The notes: generated by a model not told the origin, from the sequence alone. A stretch of DNA of 64,000 nt from Cyanobacteria bacterium UBA6446 (GCA_002438405.1 DJOE01000006.1:72930-136929); one strand, 5' to 3'. Counted from the first letter of the stretch, positions 9,066 through 18,326 are shown. Numbers and translations are program-made.

Positions 9066-9068
9066 TTT

Positions 9069-10439
9069 TTAAGCTCTACCATACATATCTTCATAGCGAA
9101 TGATATCATCTTCTGACAAAATTTCACCTTTTTGAACTTCAATAATTTCTAAATCTTCATCATAAGGATTTTGCAAAGAATGAATTTCTTTTACTGCAAT
9201 ATCAATACTATGCCCTGGAGAAAGAATACTATCTTTACCCTCTAAAACAACCTTCGCAGTTCCTGTTAAGACAACCCAATGTTCACTTCTGTGGTTGTGT
9301 GATTGTACAGATAATTTTTGCCCCGGATTTACATGGATAATTTTAGAGATAAAACCTTTACCCTCTGCAATAACGGTATAAAATCCCCATGGACGATAAA
9401 CTGTTTTATGAACCTTTTGAGTTCCGTCATGTTGTTGTTTTAATGTTTCATAAATTTGTTTAACATCTTGCGTTTTGTCTTTTTTGCAAGCCAAAATAGC
9501 ATCTTCTGTTTCAATAACAACAGTATCTTCAAGCCCAATTGTTGCAACTAATTTTGAAGATGCATAAACAAACGAATTTTTTGAACCTCTATCTAATACA
9601 TGCCCGACAAATACATTATTATTTTCATCTTTTGGGCTAACTTCATAGATTGATTGCCAAGAACCTAAATCTTTCCAATCAGATTCAAGTTCAACCATTG
9701 CAAGGTTTTTACTCTTTTCCATTACCGCATAATCAATTGAAATATTTGGCATTTTATCAAATTCAATATAAGAAATAGATTTGTCTGAGCAGTTAATCTT
9801 TTCTATAATTTCTGAAATTTGAGGACAATATTCTTTAATTTCTTTCATTATTGTAGAAATTTTAAACATAAAAATTCCACTGTTCCAAAAATAATTGCCA
9901 TTATTCAAATACTTTTGCGCAGTTTGTTTGTCCGGTTTTTCGGTAAAACTTGAAACTACACCATTTTCAGAACAAATATAGCCAAAACCTGTTTCAGGAT
10001 AGGTTGGTTTGATTCCAAAAGTTACAATTTTACCACTTTCAACAAGTGGTTCAGCTTTTTTGATTGTTTGAACAAATTTTTCATTATCTTTAATCAACAA
10101 ATCTGATGGAACTACTAAAACTGTTTCATCATTTTGATTATTTTCTTGAATATATTTAACTCCAAGTGCAATTGCAGGGGCAGTATTTTTGGAAATAGGT
10201 TCAGCCAAAATTATTGAATCTCTGCTAATTTCACTAAGTTGCATTTTTACGTTTGCGTGATGTTTAGAATTTGTAATACTAATAATATTTTTAGCAGGGA
10301 TAAATTTGTCCAACATTTCAAAAGTTGATTGCAAAAGACTTTTTTCGCCACACAAATTCAAAAGTTGTTTAGGGTATAATTCTCTTGACATTGGCCATAG
10401 TCTACTGCCTGATCCACCTGCTAATATAATTCCAAACAT
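9069..10439 (-). CDS. manC: Mannose-1-phosphate guanylyltransferase / mannose-6-phosphate isomerase
   Basis: A bifunctional type II enzyme of 456 residues that makes GDP-mannose for surface glycans. The N-terminal nucleotidyltransferase has GGSGSRLWPMSRELYPKQ at about 8-25, FTEKPD, and FWNSGIFMF. The C-terminal cupin isomerase half (about 340-456) has YRPWGFY, the metal-binding QSHNHRSEHW and HSLQNP. Both halves look intact. It converges with the endonuclease-like gene (3 bases apart) and probably supplies the glycan locus at 58-62 kb, or other polysaccharides, with GDP-mannose. Confidence 0.95.
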   Translation of the reverse strand: MFGIILAGGSGSRLWPMSRELYPKQLLNLCGEKSLLQSTFEMLDKFIPAKNIISITNSKHHANVKMQLSEISRDSIILAEPISKNTAPAIALGVKYIQENNQNDETVLVVPSDLLIKDNEKFVQTIKKAEPLVESGKIVTFGIKPTYPETGFGYICSENGVVSSFTEKPDKQTAQKYLNNGNYFWNSGIFMFKISTIMKEIKEYCPQISEIIEKINCSDKSISYIEFDKMPNISIDYAVMEKSKNLAMVELESDWKDLGSWQSIYEVSPKDENNNVFVGHVLDRGSKNSFVYASSKLVATIGLEDTVVIETEDAILACKKDKTQDVKQIYETLKQQHDGTQKVHKTVYRPWGFYTVIAEGKGFISKIIHVNPGQKLSVQSHNHRSEHWVVLTGTAKVVLEGKDSILSPGHSIDIAVKEIHSLQNPYDEDLEIIEVQKGEILSEDDIIRYEDMYGRA

Positions 10440-10596
10440 TTCTGCTCCTTCTTCAATATATTTTTTATAAATATTATACTATATCCACGCATTATCGCAA
10501 CTTTGTGTAACTTTACAATTTTTAATATCTTAGCAATAAATATTTTCCCTATTCGTTATTATATATAATGTAGTGTAGAACTAAAAAGGGAAAACG

Positions 10597-11826
10597 ATGA
10601 TTAATCCAGTAAATACATTTATTCCTGTACAAGCAACTCAACAAGCTTATACAACAGAAACAGTCTATCCGCCACAATCACAACAAACACAATCAACACC
10701 AGATGTTCAAATGAGCGGAATGGACGCAATGTCAGCATATAATCAAGCAAATATCTCAAAACCAACAGAACAAAAGAAAATGGAACCACTTGTTCCTGTT
10801 ATCATTACACCTGAGTCAATAAAAGATATTAAAGGTGAAAAAATTTATGACTCACAAGGAATATTAAATTCAATCGTTGATAAACAAGACAAAGAAACTG
10901 TTGTTTACAAAATGGACACTTCAACCCCAGAAAAAGCTGTTAGCGAAATCAAATACTATGACAATCAAACAGGTAAACTTACAAGAATTCAAAAGAACTT
11001 TAACTTCGCAGAAAATGGAAGTGACCCTAAAAATGTGGAATCAAGCATTGTAGAATTAAATTCTGACGGAAAAGTTCAAAAAGCATCTCATTATTACCAA
11101 GGAAAACTTGAATCAACAGAAGATTTTGAATATGGACCTGATGGATTTAGAAAAATATACACCGCAATTCCAAATAGTAATTCAAGTATTCTTGAAGCAT
11201 GCGAAATTACAGACAGCGCAAGGTTAACTCGTTTTGATAAAGATGGGCAAATCAAATCCGTTGATATAAAAGACAACAAAACTGGAGAATTCAAAACTAC
11301 TGAATACAAAAATGGTAAACCAATTCGAATTACAAACGGACAAAATTTACCAATCGAAAATACTACCGGAATTAATCCTTTAACAGACCCAGAATTAACA
11401 CCAGCTCAACCATTTGTTCTTGGCTATGACCCCAAAGAAGTTCAAGGTGACAAATTATACTACTCAAATGGAGCATTAGAAAGAATTGAAACACCGACCA
11501 AAGAAGGAAAAGTAACACATTTGTTCAATCCAGATGGTAGTTTAAAAGCTATTAACAAAGAAAATGGCTCAACAATATTTTTCTACAATGAAGATATTGA
11601 TGGCACAAAAAGCTATACAATCGAAGAAAAATTACCAAACGGTAAAATTAAAGCAACTGAATACATTGATGATGGTTCAAAATCTGTACGAATTATAAAT
11701 GGTGCTCTAGAAAAAGAATTAATCTACCACAAAAATGGTACAATGACTTATGGTGCATCAAATAATGGAAAAAGTATTTATATGGAATTCAATAAAAATG
11801 GTGAACTTGTAAAGAGTTTTGATTAA
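10597..11826 (+). CDS. Repeat-containing protein with duplicated halves
   Basis: 409 residues, ATG at 10597 after AAAAAGGGA, with TATAAT at 10564-10569. No signal peptide; residues 1-55 are Gln/Thr/Pro-rich. Two similar halves follow: 'GEKIYDSQGILNSIVDK' near 79 and 'GDKLYYSNGALERIETP' near 283 begin the corresponding segments, each continuing with short strands of the kind 'F-x-x-D-G-x-L-K-x-I' and 'Y-x-N-G-K-x-x'. Such G-x-x-x-Y-x-x-N-G strands resemble MORN/YD-type beta repeats, but I would not assign a family. Monocistronic, with its own terminator. Confidence 0.8.
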   Translation: MINPVNTFIPVQATQQAYTTETVYPPQSQQTQSTPDVQMSGMDAMSAYNQANISKPTEQKKMEPLVPVIITPESIKDIKGEKIYDSQGILNSIVDKQDKETVVYKMDTSTPEKAVSEIKYYDNQTGKLTRIQKNFNFAENGSDPKNVESSIVELNSDGKVQKASHYYQGKLESTEDFEYGPDGFRKIYTAIPNSNSSILEACEITDSARLTRFDKDGQIKSVDIKDNKTGEFKTTEYKNGKPIRITNGQNLPIENTTGINPLTDPELTPAQPFVLGYDPKEVQGDKLYYSNGALERIETPTKEGKVTHLFNPDGSLKAINKENGSTIFFYNEDIDGTKSYTIEEKLPNGKIKATEYIDDGSKSVRIINGALEKELIYHKNGTMTYGASNNGKSIYMEFNKNGELVKSFD

Positions 11827-11851
11827 ACCTCTTCATTAAAACTTTTCAAAC

Positions 11852-11886
11852 AAAAAGGACTGGATTAAGTTTCAGCCCTTTTTTAA
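11852..11886 (+). terminator. Terminator after the repeat protein gene
   Basis: AAAAAGG-ACTG pairs with CAG-CCCTTTTTT across a short loop, ending in a U-run, about 25 bases past the stop at 11826. Confidence 0.7.
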
Positions 11887-11972
11887 ATCTCATATATTTA
11901 GAGGATTAAAATCGAACATTAAACAAGTAAAATAAGATTGGGTAGTTTATTGACGAATTTTGGGAGGGCAGT

Positions 11973-12212
11973 ATGGATAAGATTATATCTGAAAAAGATT
12001 TAGAACTATATTTGCCGGAAAATGATGAAATGTCTGATTCAATTACACAAAATTGGACAGAACAAGCTTTGGAATGCTATTCTATAAATTGCAACTGCAA
12101 AAAATGTTCTTTAGCAAACGGACATTATTCTTTTATCTGCCAGATGCCTAAAGTAATCGACACACTTTTAGAAACAGTTGGGGAGCCTATTGAAAAAAGA
12201 AAAACAGCTTAG
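11973..12212 (+). CDS. Small Cys-containing protein, possible metal site
   Basis: 79 residues from ATG 11973, which follows GGGAGG. The centre carries CYSINCNCKKC then FICQMP, that is Cys35, 40, 42, 45 and 56, a spacing that could hold zinc. The remainder is acidic. No signal or membrane segment. It has a terminator downstream and sits beside two more small unknown genes on the other strand. Function unknown; a small regulator is a guess. Confidence 0.75.
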   Translation: MDKIISEKDLELYLPENDEMSDSITQNWTEQALECYSINCNCKKCSLANGHYSFICQMPKVIDTLLETVGEPIEKRKTA

Positions 12213-12265
12213 TTTACCAAAGTAAAAATCCTTGTGTAATCGCAAAATCCCGAAATAGCGAAAAG

Positions 12266-12289
12266 ACCAATCTTGAAATATAGATTGGT
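12266..12289 (+). terminator. Terminator after the 79-aa gene
   Basis: ACCAATCT at 12266-12273 pairs perfectly with AGATTGGT at 12282-12289, followed by a U-run. Confidence 0.8.
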
Positions 12290-12308
12290 TTTTATTTTAC
12301 ATACGAAA

Positions 12309-12334
12309 AAGCCATAAATTTTCATTTATGGCTT
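12309..12334 (-). terminator. Terminator for the two leftward small genes
   Basis: AAGCCATAAAT at 12309-12319 and ATTTATGGCTT at 12324-12334 form a perfect 11-bp stem with a TTTC loop; on the minus strand it is followed by a U-run. Confidence 0.85.
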
Positions 12335-12371
12335 AAAATTGATTTAACGTTAAATAAATGTCTGGTAGTCG

Positions 12372-12605
12372 TTACTCCTTAACAAAGTCATTTTTGTAGA
12401 AATTCAATAACTTTGCAAGGTGCCATTCTCTGGCTTTGATTTCTTGAATTCGGTCTTTAATTTCATCAAGTTCTGATAATAACGTTTGAAGGTCTTTATT
12501 CCGAGAGACATAAGCCTGTGAAATAGGCATTTGTTCTGTTTCTTGAACATCTTCTGCCCAAGACGGTAAAAAACAGCCAGCTTCAAACAATTGTTTTTCG
12601 TTCAT
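12372..12605 (-). CDS. Small coiled-coil protein, unknown
   Basis: Start set at ATG 12605, preceded by GGAGAT at good spacing, giving 77 residues; the longer frame from 12620 uses a TTG without its own site. The N-terminal part is MNEKQLFEAGCFLPSW; residues about 40-70 (LLSELDEIKDRIQEIKA...) are heptad-like and probably helical. It lies 27 bases after the 69-aa gene and shares its terminator. No family recognised. Confidence 0.7.
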   Translation of the reverse strand: MNEKQLFEAGCFLPSWAEDVQETEQMPISQAYVSRNKDLQTLLSELDEIKDRIQEIKAREWHLAKLLNFYKNDFVKE

Positions 12606-12632
12606 ATCACATATCTCCAAAATCTTCAGCTA

Positions 12633-12842
12633 TTAGCCTTCATCTGATAATAATGAGTGAAAAAAGTCAGACAATTTGAAATTGCCATATTTAAATGCCA
12701 TCGGCTTTTTCATATATTCATTATTAGTAATTTTGTTCAAAGTATTCATTTCTTCATTAGTCAATGATCCAAAATCAAAACTGGTCATTTCTGCATAATC
12801 AAGCATTAAATCTTCTACATCCATAATCTTTTTCTCAGACAT
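12633..12842 (-). CDS. Small acidic protein, unknown
   Basis: 69 residues with an AAGGAGT ribosome site in front of ATG 12842. It is Asp/Glu/Met-rich (MSEKKIMDVEDLMLDYAEM...) and predicted helical at both ends; no Cys, no signal. First gene of a two-gene leftward unit with the 77-aa coiled-coil gene. Confidence 0.7.
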   Translation of the reverse strand: MSEKKIMDVEDLMLDYAEMTSFDFGSLTNEEMNTLNKITNNEYMKKPMAFKYGNFKLSDFFHSLLSDEG

Positions 12843-12970
12843 TTTAACTACACTCCTTAAAGTTTTTTCTTTCTAATTACATATTCTTTATCGGATTTAC
12901 CTCTGAGAAACTTTAACATTTGATATGGTATTGTTACATATATTTACATTTCTAATTTAGACAAAAAAAT

Positions 12971-12996
12971 TGACGATGTTGAAAACAAAATCGTCA
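12971..12996 (-). terminator. Terminator after tRNA-Cys
   Basis: TGACGAT at 12971-12977 pairs with ATCGTCA at 12990-12996; read leftwards the stem is followed by seven U. It lies about 35 bases past the 3' end of the tRNA. Confidence 0.75.
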
Positions 12997-13031
12997 TATT
13001 ATCTTCTTAATTCTTCTTTTTTAATTAAAAA

Positions 13032-13103
13032 AGGCGACACCCAGATTCGAACTGGGGGATAAAAGCTTTGCAGGCTTCTGCCTTACCACTTGGCCATGTC
13101 GCC
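13032..13103 (-). tRNA. tRNA-Cys (GCA)
   Basis: Read on the minus strand the sequence folds into a cloverleaf. The acceptor stem is GGCGACA/TGTCGCC, the D arm contains AGTGGTAA, the anticodon stem GAAGC/GCTTT carries the loop CTGCAAA with anticodon GCA (complement at 13069-13071), and the T arm has GTTCGAATC. The unpaired base after the acceptor stem is U, the discriminator expected for tRNA-Cys. CCA is not encoded. Confidence 0.97.
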
Positions 13104-13118
13104 ATAAACCGTATTTAT

Positions 13119-13147
13119 AATATACGTGATACAAACAAAGATGTCAA
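13119..13147 (-). promoter_or_regulatory. Promoter of tRNA-Cys
   Basis: On the minus strand a perfect TTGACA (13142-13147) is followed after 17 bases by TATATT (13119-13124), placing the start of transcription about 10 bases before the tRNA. Confidence 0.8.
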
Positions 13148-13179
13148 GACTATTAGTTTAAACAGTAGTACTAATAAAA

Positions 13180-14331
13180 TTACTCTTTATTAAACAAATG
13201 TTCTGTATCATTTTTGATGTTATCTAGGATTTCACGATAATTCACAGTAACTGGGGTGGGTTCAGAAGTTTTAATTACGTCTAAAAAGATTCTGGCATTA
13301 TGCGGCTTTTGGTTATCCAAAAATGTTTCAGAATTTGCAACATCAATCCTTGCCGGCACAATTAAACCACTCTTTGTAAATTCTTGCGAACTTGTTTTTG
13401 AAGCCAAAAACTCCACAAGTTTAATCGCTTCTTTTTTGTGTTTAGAAGATTTTGAAATAGTCCATCCAGAAGCATCAAGCGGAACAACTGAACCATATTT
13501 CCCAGACGGAAAATTTACAATATCCCAGTCAAATTTAGCTTCCTGCCTATATTTTGGCACAAGCCATCTACCGGAAAGGTGCATCGCAAGTTTCCCCTGC
13601 AAAAACATTTGTGCCATTGTAGCACTTGCAGATTCATCTTTTTGAGGAGCAACATGATATTTATTGCGTAAATCTGCATAGAATTTTAATGCTTGTTTTG
13701 AACTTAGAGAATTTATTTTTTGAGACTCAAACCCACCACCAAAACTAGTCAAATATGGTAAAAACATTAATGGTTCTTCATCAAAAGAAATACCAAAAAT
13801 GCTTGGTCTATGGGTTAGTTTTTCCGCAGTTGTTAAAAAATCTTGTATTGTCCAATTTATACTAGGATAAGGAACTTTATATTTGTCAAAAATATCTTTA
13901 TTATAAAAAATTATCAAATTTGAAACATCTCTTGGGACGGCATAAATCTTACCTTTCCAAGAAAGAGCTTTTACAGTTTGAGGGTAAAATTTGCTAAAAT
14001 CAAAATCATCTGTCAAATCCTCTAAAACATCTGCATTTGCATAAATTGGTAAATATTGGTTATTCATAAAAATAACATCTGGAGCCGTATTTGAAGCAAA
14101 AAGCAAATGTATTTTTTGAAAATAATTTTGAGGAATATGCATAAAATCCACTTTTATATTAGGATTTTCTTTCTCAAAATCTTTTAAAATTGGTTTTAGA
14201 ATTGATATTTCAGATTCAGAACCCCACGATGCAAATTGAACTGTCGTTTTTGTAGGTTTTGAAAAATTTAGACAGCACAACAAACTCACTCCTAAAATTA
14301 AACAGATTGATATAATTATTTTTTTATACAT
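13180..14331 (-). CDS. ABC-type sugar solute-binding protein, family 1
   Basis: 383 residues with an N-terminal signal (KKIIISICLILGVSLLCCLNF). The mature part follows the maltose/glycerol-3-phosphate binding-protein pattern: VQFASWGSESEISILKPIL, FEKENPNIKV, APDVIFMNN, WKGKIYAVPRD with IFYNKDIF, FLQGKLAMHLSGRW, and WTISKSSKHKKEA. Such proteins deliver sugars to an ABC importer. No permease or ATPase gene is in the window, so the partner is elsewhere or absent. It begins 2 bases after the AMIN-domain gene ends, so the two are one transcript. Confidence 0.9.
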   Translation of the reverse strand: MYKKIIISICLILGVSLLCCLNFSKPTKTTVQFASWGSESEISILKPILKDFEKENPNIKVDFMHIPQNYFQKIHLLFASNTAPDVIFMNNQYLPIYANADVLEDLTDDFDFSKFYPQTVKALSWKGKIYAVPRDVSNLIIFYNKDIFDKYKVPYPSINWTIQDFLTTAEKLTHRPSIFGISFDEEPLMFLPYLTSFGGGFESQKINSLSSKQALKFYADLRNKYHVAPQKDESASATMAQMFLQGKLAMHLSGRWLVPKYRQEAKFDWDIVNFPSGKYGSVVPLDASGWTISKSSKHKKEAIKLVEFLASKTSSQEFTKSGLIVPARIDVANSETFLDNQKPHNARIFLDVIKTSEPTPVTVNYREILDNIKNDTEHLFNKE

Positions 14332-14333
14332 AC

Positions 14334-16751
14334 TTAAATTTCAATAAGGGTTCCCATTTTGTTTTTAGCAACGTCAACTAAGCATTTATAACCGCCGACT
14401 TTTACAATATAAACTGAACCATAGTCTTGTCTTACTTGAAGTTGTTTATCTACAACGTGATCAAATTTCTTCAAAATGAAAATATCATCTTTAACTCTTC
14501 CAACGATTGCAGACACACCATCAAGATTTACAAGATAAAAACCTTTTTCTGAATCGATATTATAACCTGATTTGACGATTAAACCATTCATATATCTCGC
14601 AGAAGTGTTTTCACTTTGTTTGTTCATCGGATTAGATGTTCTTGAAATAGGATTTGTAATTCCAGAACGGCTCATTGCTTCAGGTGGTCTTACTTGTGAT
14701 AAAACACTGGCAACAGTTGGTTGTACTCTTTTTTCTTCTTCTGAATCAAGTAGTGTTAAGTATTCGTCTAAAGAAGATAGTTCATAATTTTGATTATCCA
14801 TTTTCATTTCCCCATTATTCATTAAAATTTTATTTAGACTTGGCATAATATTAGACACACCATTAACAGCTTTTCTACGACTCATGCTAAGTGGTGAATT
14901 TTTTAATTTTACAAATCTGCTTTCTTTGTAATTTTTATCTTTAGAAATTTTCTTATTTCCCTCAGCTAAAGTTCTATGAGTTTCTTTCAATGTTAAACCT
15001 TTAGCAAAAGATTTCAATTTAATATCAGAAAAATGTTTCATAATTGCGTTATCTTCTGATTGAACGTCATTAGAAATTTCTTCCGGAGGTTCGATTAAAC
15101 TTGTAGTTTGGTTAAATGCATGCTCCATTTGAGAGATTTTTGAGCGAAGATTTTCTTTAAGAGTTTCTTCATGATTATTCGGTATATTTTTGATACTGTC
15201 AGCAATAACCTTGAAATCCTTTGTTGATACTGATTCAGGTAGTTTTTCATCTTGAATTGCATTTTTTTGCATTTCATCAATTTTTGAATTTAAACTATCA
15301 GCAAGTTTAGCATTTCTAAGGTTTCTTCTATCAGATGTAAATGCAGCAGTAGTAGTGTTTTCTGGGGTAATTACTGCTTTTTTCGTTGCTGACATATCTG
15401 TCACATAAGAGATATTTTCTGACTTATCTTTAGAAGAATGCTCTTTATCTTTCTCTGTGCAAAGTTTATATTTTTCTTGCCAATTTAATTCTTCATTATC
15501 AATAATATCCTGATATTCACGTTTGCGTCTATTAACTTGATTTTTAGATGAAATATTGAAGAATGATTTCAACCTGTCTGAATCTTTTTCTGAAGCATGA
15601 GAAACCGCATCAAACACAAGGAACACAACAACCAAAGCAATTGCACCACTACCTAAAACAACAAGCCACATTGGTAAATGATGAGATTTTTCAGTCTTAG
15701 TTGATTGAGTTTTGGTAGTAGTAGTCGGAGTTGTTTTTTGAACTTTTTCCTCCGGTTTTTGAGCATTTGCATTTGAATCTTGTGGAATATCAAAAATTGA
15801 ATTTGATTTAACTTTTTGAGCCGGAATTTCTTCTATAATTTTATGATTTACTCTTGGCTCTAAATCAATTTGACGTTTTCCTTTTGCATCAAATTTCATT
15901 TTTGGAACATAATTATCTTCTGTCACATTTGCAGAATGATGAACCTTTGGTTGTTCAACTGTTGATTTTGACTGTTGAACTTGCTTAGATTGAACAACTT
16001 TTTTAGTTTCAATTGGAACTACATTCTTTGCCTTAGGAGGATTGAATGCAACTAAAGAAACTTTTGAAGCATTATTACTTTTTGCAACTGTATTACTTAC
16101 TTTTTTCTCACCTGATTGAACCGGTTTTGCTTGAGGTTTAGCTTGAACTGTTTTTATTGCAGCTTGAGGTTTTACAGTTGTTTGAGGTTTTGTTGCCACT
16201 GATTTTGCTGGAGTCATAGGTTTTACAGTAGCAACGGCTTTAGATACAGTCGATTGAACCTTTGGAGCTGTAGTAGTGTGTGAGGTTTCAGCTTTTGTAT
16301 GAGTTACAACCGGTTTATTATTTTGTGCAATTAAATTTTTATAATCTTTTTGAGCCTGTGTTAAAGGAGCCGTTTTTTTCATGTAAGTTCTAATATTGAC
16401 AGGCTTTGTTGTACCAAAAGTAACCTTTGTATAACCACCAATCCCATCATCAACATTTTTAACTTGAATGTCGGTAATTAAATCTTTTACCCCTCCCAAG
16501 CTCGGAACAATTGAACTAGAACCGGAAATATTCGGCAACAATACGACATAACGATTAGGAGCTTTTCTTGTAACAACAGTATTTTGAGATTCTCCAGTAG
16601 TGTAAAAAGTAACATCAACAGAATTAGAAACAGATGCCCTATTTACGTCCATTTTTAATAAATTATTTGAGCTATTTGCTTCGACTGTCGGGATACTTGT
16701 CATCAGACCTGCCAAAACAGCAGCAATTATAATATTTTTCTTATTAATCAT
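14334..16751 (-). CDS. AMIN-like domain protein with central membrane segment
   Basis: 805 residues. A signal peptide (IIIAAVLAGLMTSIPTVEA) is followed at about 34-125 by a beta-rich region resembling AMIN domains, which bind peptidoglycan or sit in PilQ-type secretins (VDVTFYTTGES, RYVVLLPNISGS, YTKVTFGT). Residues about 150-345 are a Thr/Lys/Pro/Gln-rich linker. A clear membrane helix lies at about 360-384 (WLVVLGSGAIALVVVFLVF). A long charged region follows, with a compact beta-type end domain (about 715-805). Role unknown; a cell-envelope scaffold is likely. The solute-binding-protein gene follows directly. Confidence 0.8.
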   Translation of the reverse strand: MINKKNIIIAAVLAGLMTSIPTVEANSSNNLLKMDVNRASVSNSVDVTFYTTGESQNTVVTRKAPNRYVVLLPNISGSSSIVPSLGGVKDLITDIQVKNVDDGIGGYTKVTFGTTKPVNIRTYMKKTAPLTQAQKDYKNLIAQNNKPVVTHTKAETSHTTTAPKVQSTVSKAVATVKPMTPAKSVATKPQTTVKPQAAIKTVQAKPQAKPVQSGEKKVSNTVAKSNNASKVSLVAFNPPKAKNVVPIETKKVVQSKQVQQSKSTVEQPKVHHSANVTEDNYVPKMKFDAKGKRQIDLEPRVNHKIIEEIPAQKVKSNSIFDIPQDSNANAQKPEEKVQKTTPTTTTKTQSTKTEKSHHLPMWLVVLGSGAIALVVVFLVFDAVSHASEKDSDRLKSFFNISSKNQVNRRKREYQDIIDNEELNWQEKYKLCTEKDKEHSSKDKSENISYVTDMSATKKAVITPENTTTAAFTSDRRNLRNAKLADSLNSKIDEMQKNAIQDEKLPESVSTKDFKVIADSIKNIPNNHEETLKENLRSKISQMEHAFNQTTSLIEPPEEISNDVQSEDNAIMKHFSDIKLKSFAKGLTLKETHRTLAEGNKKISKDKNYKESRFVKLKNSPLSMSRRKAVNGVSNIMPSLNKILMNNGEMKMDNQNYELSSLDEYLTLLDSEEEKRVQPTVASVLSQVRPPEAMSRSGITNPISRTSNPMNKQSENTSARYMNGLIVKSGYNIDSEKGFYLVNLDGVSAIVGRVKDDIFILKKFDHVVDKQLQVRQDYGSVYIVKVGGYKCLVDVAKNKMGTLIEI

Positions 16752-16877
16752 ACCTAATCTAACAATTTTACACTACTACTATCTATATAATACCCGATAG
16801 TAAAAAAAATTGCTACTATGTTAAAAAAAATGTAATTTATGTTACAATATGTTTAGTAAAAAATACGGAAAGATTTT

Positions 16878-17771
16878 ATGAAAAGTGGATTTGTTTCAAT
16901 AATAGGTCGTCCTAATGTCGGGAAATCAACCCTTTTAAATCAAATTTTAGGACAAAAAATAGTAATCACTACTGATAAAGCTCAAACAACAAGAAAAAGA
17001 ATTAAAGGAATTCTTACAACTGATGAAGGACAAATTGTTTTTGTTGACACCCCTGGAGTACACAAACCTCTAAACAAACTCGGAGAATTTCTATTAGATG
17101 AAGCAAAAATTTCTGTTCCTGATGCAGATGTTATTTTGTTTTTGGTAGATGGTTCTGATCCTGCCGGAAAAGGTGACAAATGGATTGCTCAAAATCTTTT
17201 ACAAACAAAAATTCCAATTATCATTGTAATGAATAAAGTTGACAAAGTTAAAAAACCTGAAAAAATTGAAGAAAACCTTTTGACATACAAAACTTTATTC
17301 AATGAAAATCTTCCAATAGTAAGAATTTCAGCTAAAACCGGAAGAAATATAGACACTCTTTTGAAAAATATTTATAAAAAATTGCCAGAGGGTGAAGCTT
17401 TATACCCAGAAGATGTTGTGACAGAAGAAACTATGCGTGATGTAACAGAAGAAGTTATTAGAGAAAAAATTCTTTTAAATACTTCTGATGAAATTCCACA
17501 TTCTGTTGCAGTCAAAGTTACAAACTATTTTGAAAAAGAAGAAATTGATAAAATTTATGCCACAATCTACTGTGAACAAAAAAGCCAAAAAGGAATATTG
17601 ATTGGCAAAGGCGGTAGTCTTTTGAAAAAAATTGGCACAGAATCACGATTAGAATTAGAAAAAATTGTTGAGAAAAAAGTTTATCTTGAATTAGAAGTTA
17701 AAGTCGAAAAAGATTGGCGCAAAAAACAAAACATTTTGAAAAATTTTGGATATCAACAAGAAAAAGACTAA
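16878..17771 (+). CDS. era: GTPase Era
   Basis: Era binds the 3' end of 16S rRNA and helps 30S assembly. The 297-residue length is typical. G1 is GRPNVGKS at 10-17, the effector region KAQTTRKRIKGI, G3 DTPGVHKP, G4 NKVDK and G5 SAKTG. The C-terminal KH domain has GILIGKGGSLLKKIG with the expected RNA-binding GxxG. Single gene with its own terminator overlapping the stop codon. Confidence 0.97.
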   Translation: MKSGFVSIIGRPNVGKSTLLNQILGQKIVITTDKAQTTRKRIKGILTTDEGQIVFVDTPGVHKPLNKLGEFLLDEAKISVPDADVILFLVDGSDPAGKGDKWIAQNLLQTKIPIIIVMNKVDKVKKPEKIEENLLTYKTLFNENLPIVRISAKTGRNIDTLLKNIYKKLPEGEALYPEDVVTEETMRDVTEEVIREKILLNTSDEIPHSVAVKVTNYFEKEEIDKIYATIYCEQKSQKGILIGKGGSLLKKIGTESRLELEKIVEKKVYLELEVKVEKDWRKKQNILKNFGYQQEKD

Positions 17772-17790
17772 GCATAAAACTTAGTCTTTT
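17762..17790 (+). terminator. Terminator of era
   Basis: AAAAGACTAAG at 17762-17772 pairs with CTTAGTCTTTT at 17780-17790, followed by U. The 5' arm includes the era stop codon. Confidence 0.88.
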
Positions 17791-17819
17791 TTCTTGTGTT
17801 TTGTGTATATTATTTTATT

Positions 17820-18326
17820 TTAAAAGTTAAGCGGTGATATTGCTTGTACGGTTTGAAACTTACTAATTTCTTTCAAATATTGTTCCAAAGCTAAATATCC
17901 GTTATAAATTTCATTTGAAATAGAAGCATAACGGCTTGCTTCTAAGAATTTTAATTCTTTTACCCTAATTAACAGTATGCCGTCAGAATCATTACGAAGA
18001 TTTTCATCTTCAGAATTAGACCATTTTTGAAGAAGTGCCAACTCGTCATACATTTGTTTCATTGTTGTGAATTCTAAAGTATTGAAATCGTATTTTTCTA
18101 ACAATGCTTTTTCAACATTAGAAATTCTACTCATACAAGCTTGAAACTTGAACACTTTTTTGACAATCAAATAATTATCTGCAATTCTCTTATGAGAAGC
18201 AGGAACAATATTTTTTGCTAAAAGTGCTGCAAAAGAACGAGATGTAAACGAATCTTTATCGCTAGAGAATGCACTTTTTGATGTTAAGTCAAATTCTGAT
18301 TTATTACCTACCATAGATTCTAACAT
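17820..18326 (-). CDS. Helical protein of 168 residues, unknown
   Basis: Start set at ATG 18326, which follows GGAGGAAG; the longer frame from 18449 adds 41 unlikely residues upstream. The protein has no signal or membrane segment, begins with a Ser/Asp/Phe-rich region (SEFDLTSKSAFSSDKD) and is otherwise predicted helical with an acidic middle (QKWSNSEDENLRNDS). No family recognised. Converges with era. Confidence 0.75.
   Translation of the reverse strand: MLESMVGNKSEFDLTSKSAFSSDKDSFTSRSFAALLAKNIVPASHKRIADNYLIVKKVFKFQACMSRISNVEKALLEKYDFNTLEFTTMKQMYDELALLQKWSNSEDENLRNDSDGILLIRVKELKFLEASRYASISNEIYNGYLALEQYLKEISKFQTVQAISPLNF

Noticed and set aside
12900..13180. Hairpin near tRNA-Cys as an attachment site
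   Set aside because: It is best explained as the terminator of the tRNA; no repeat of the tRNA 3' end is seen nearby.
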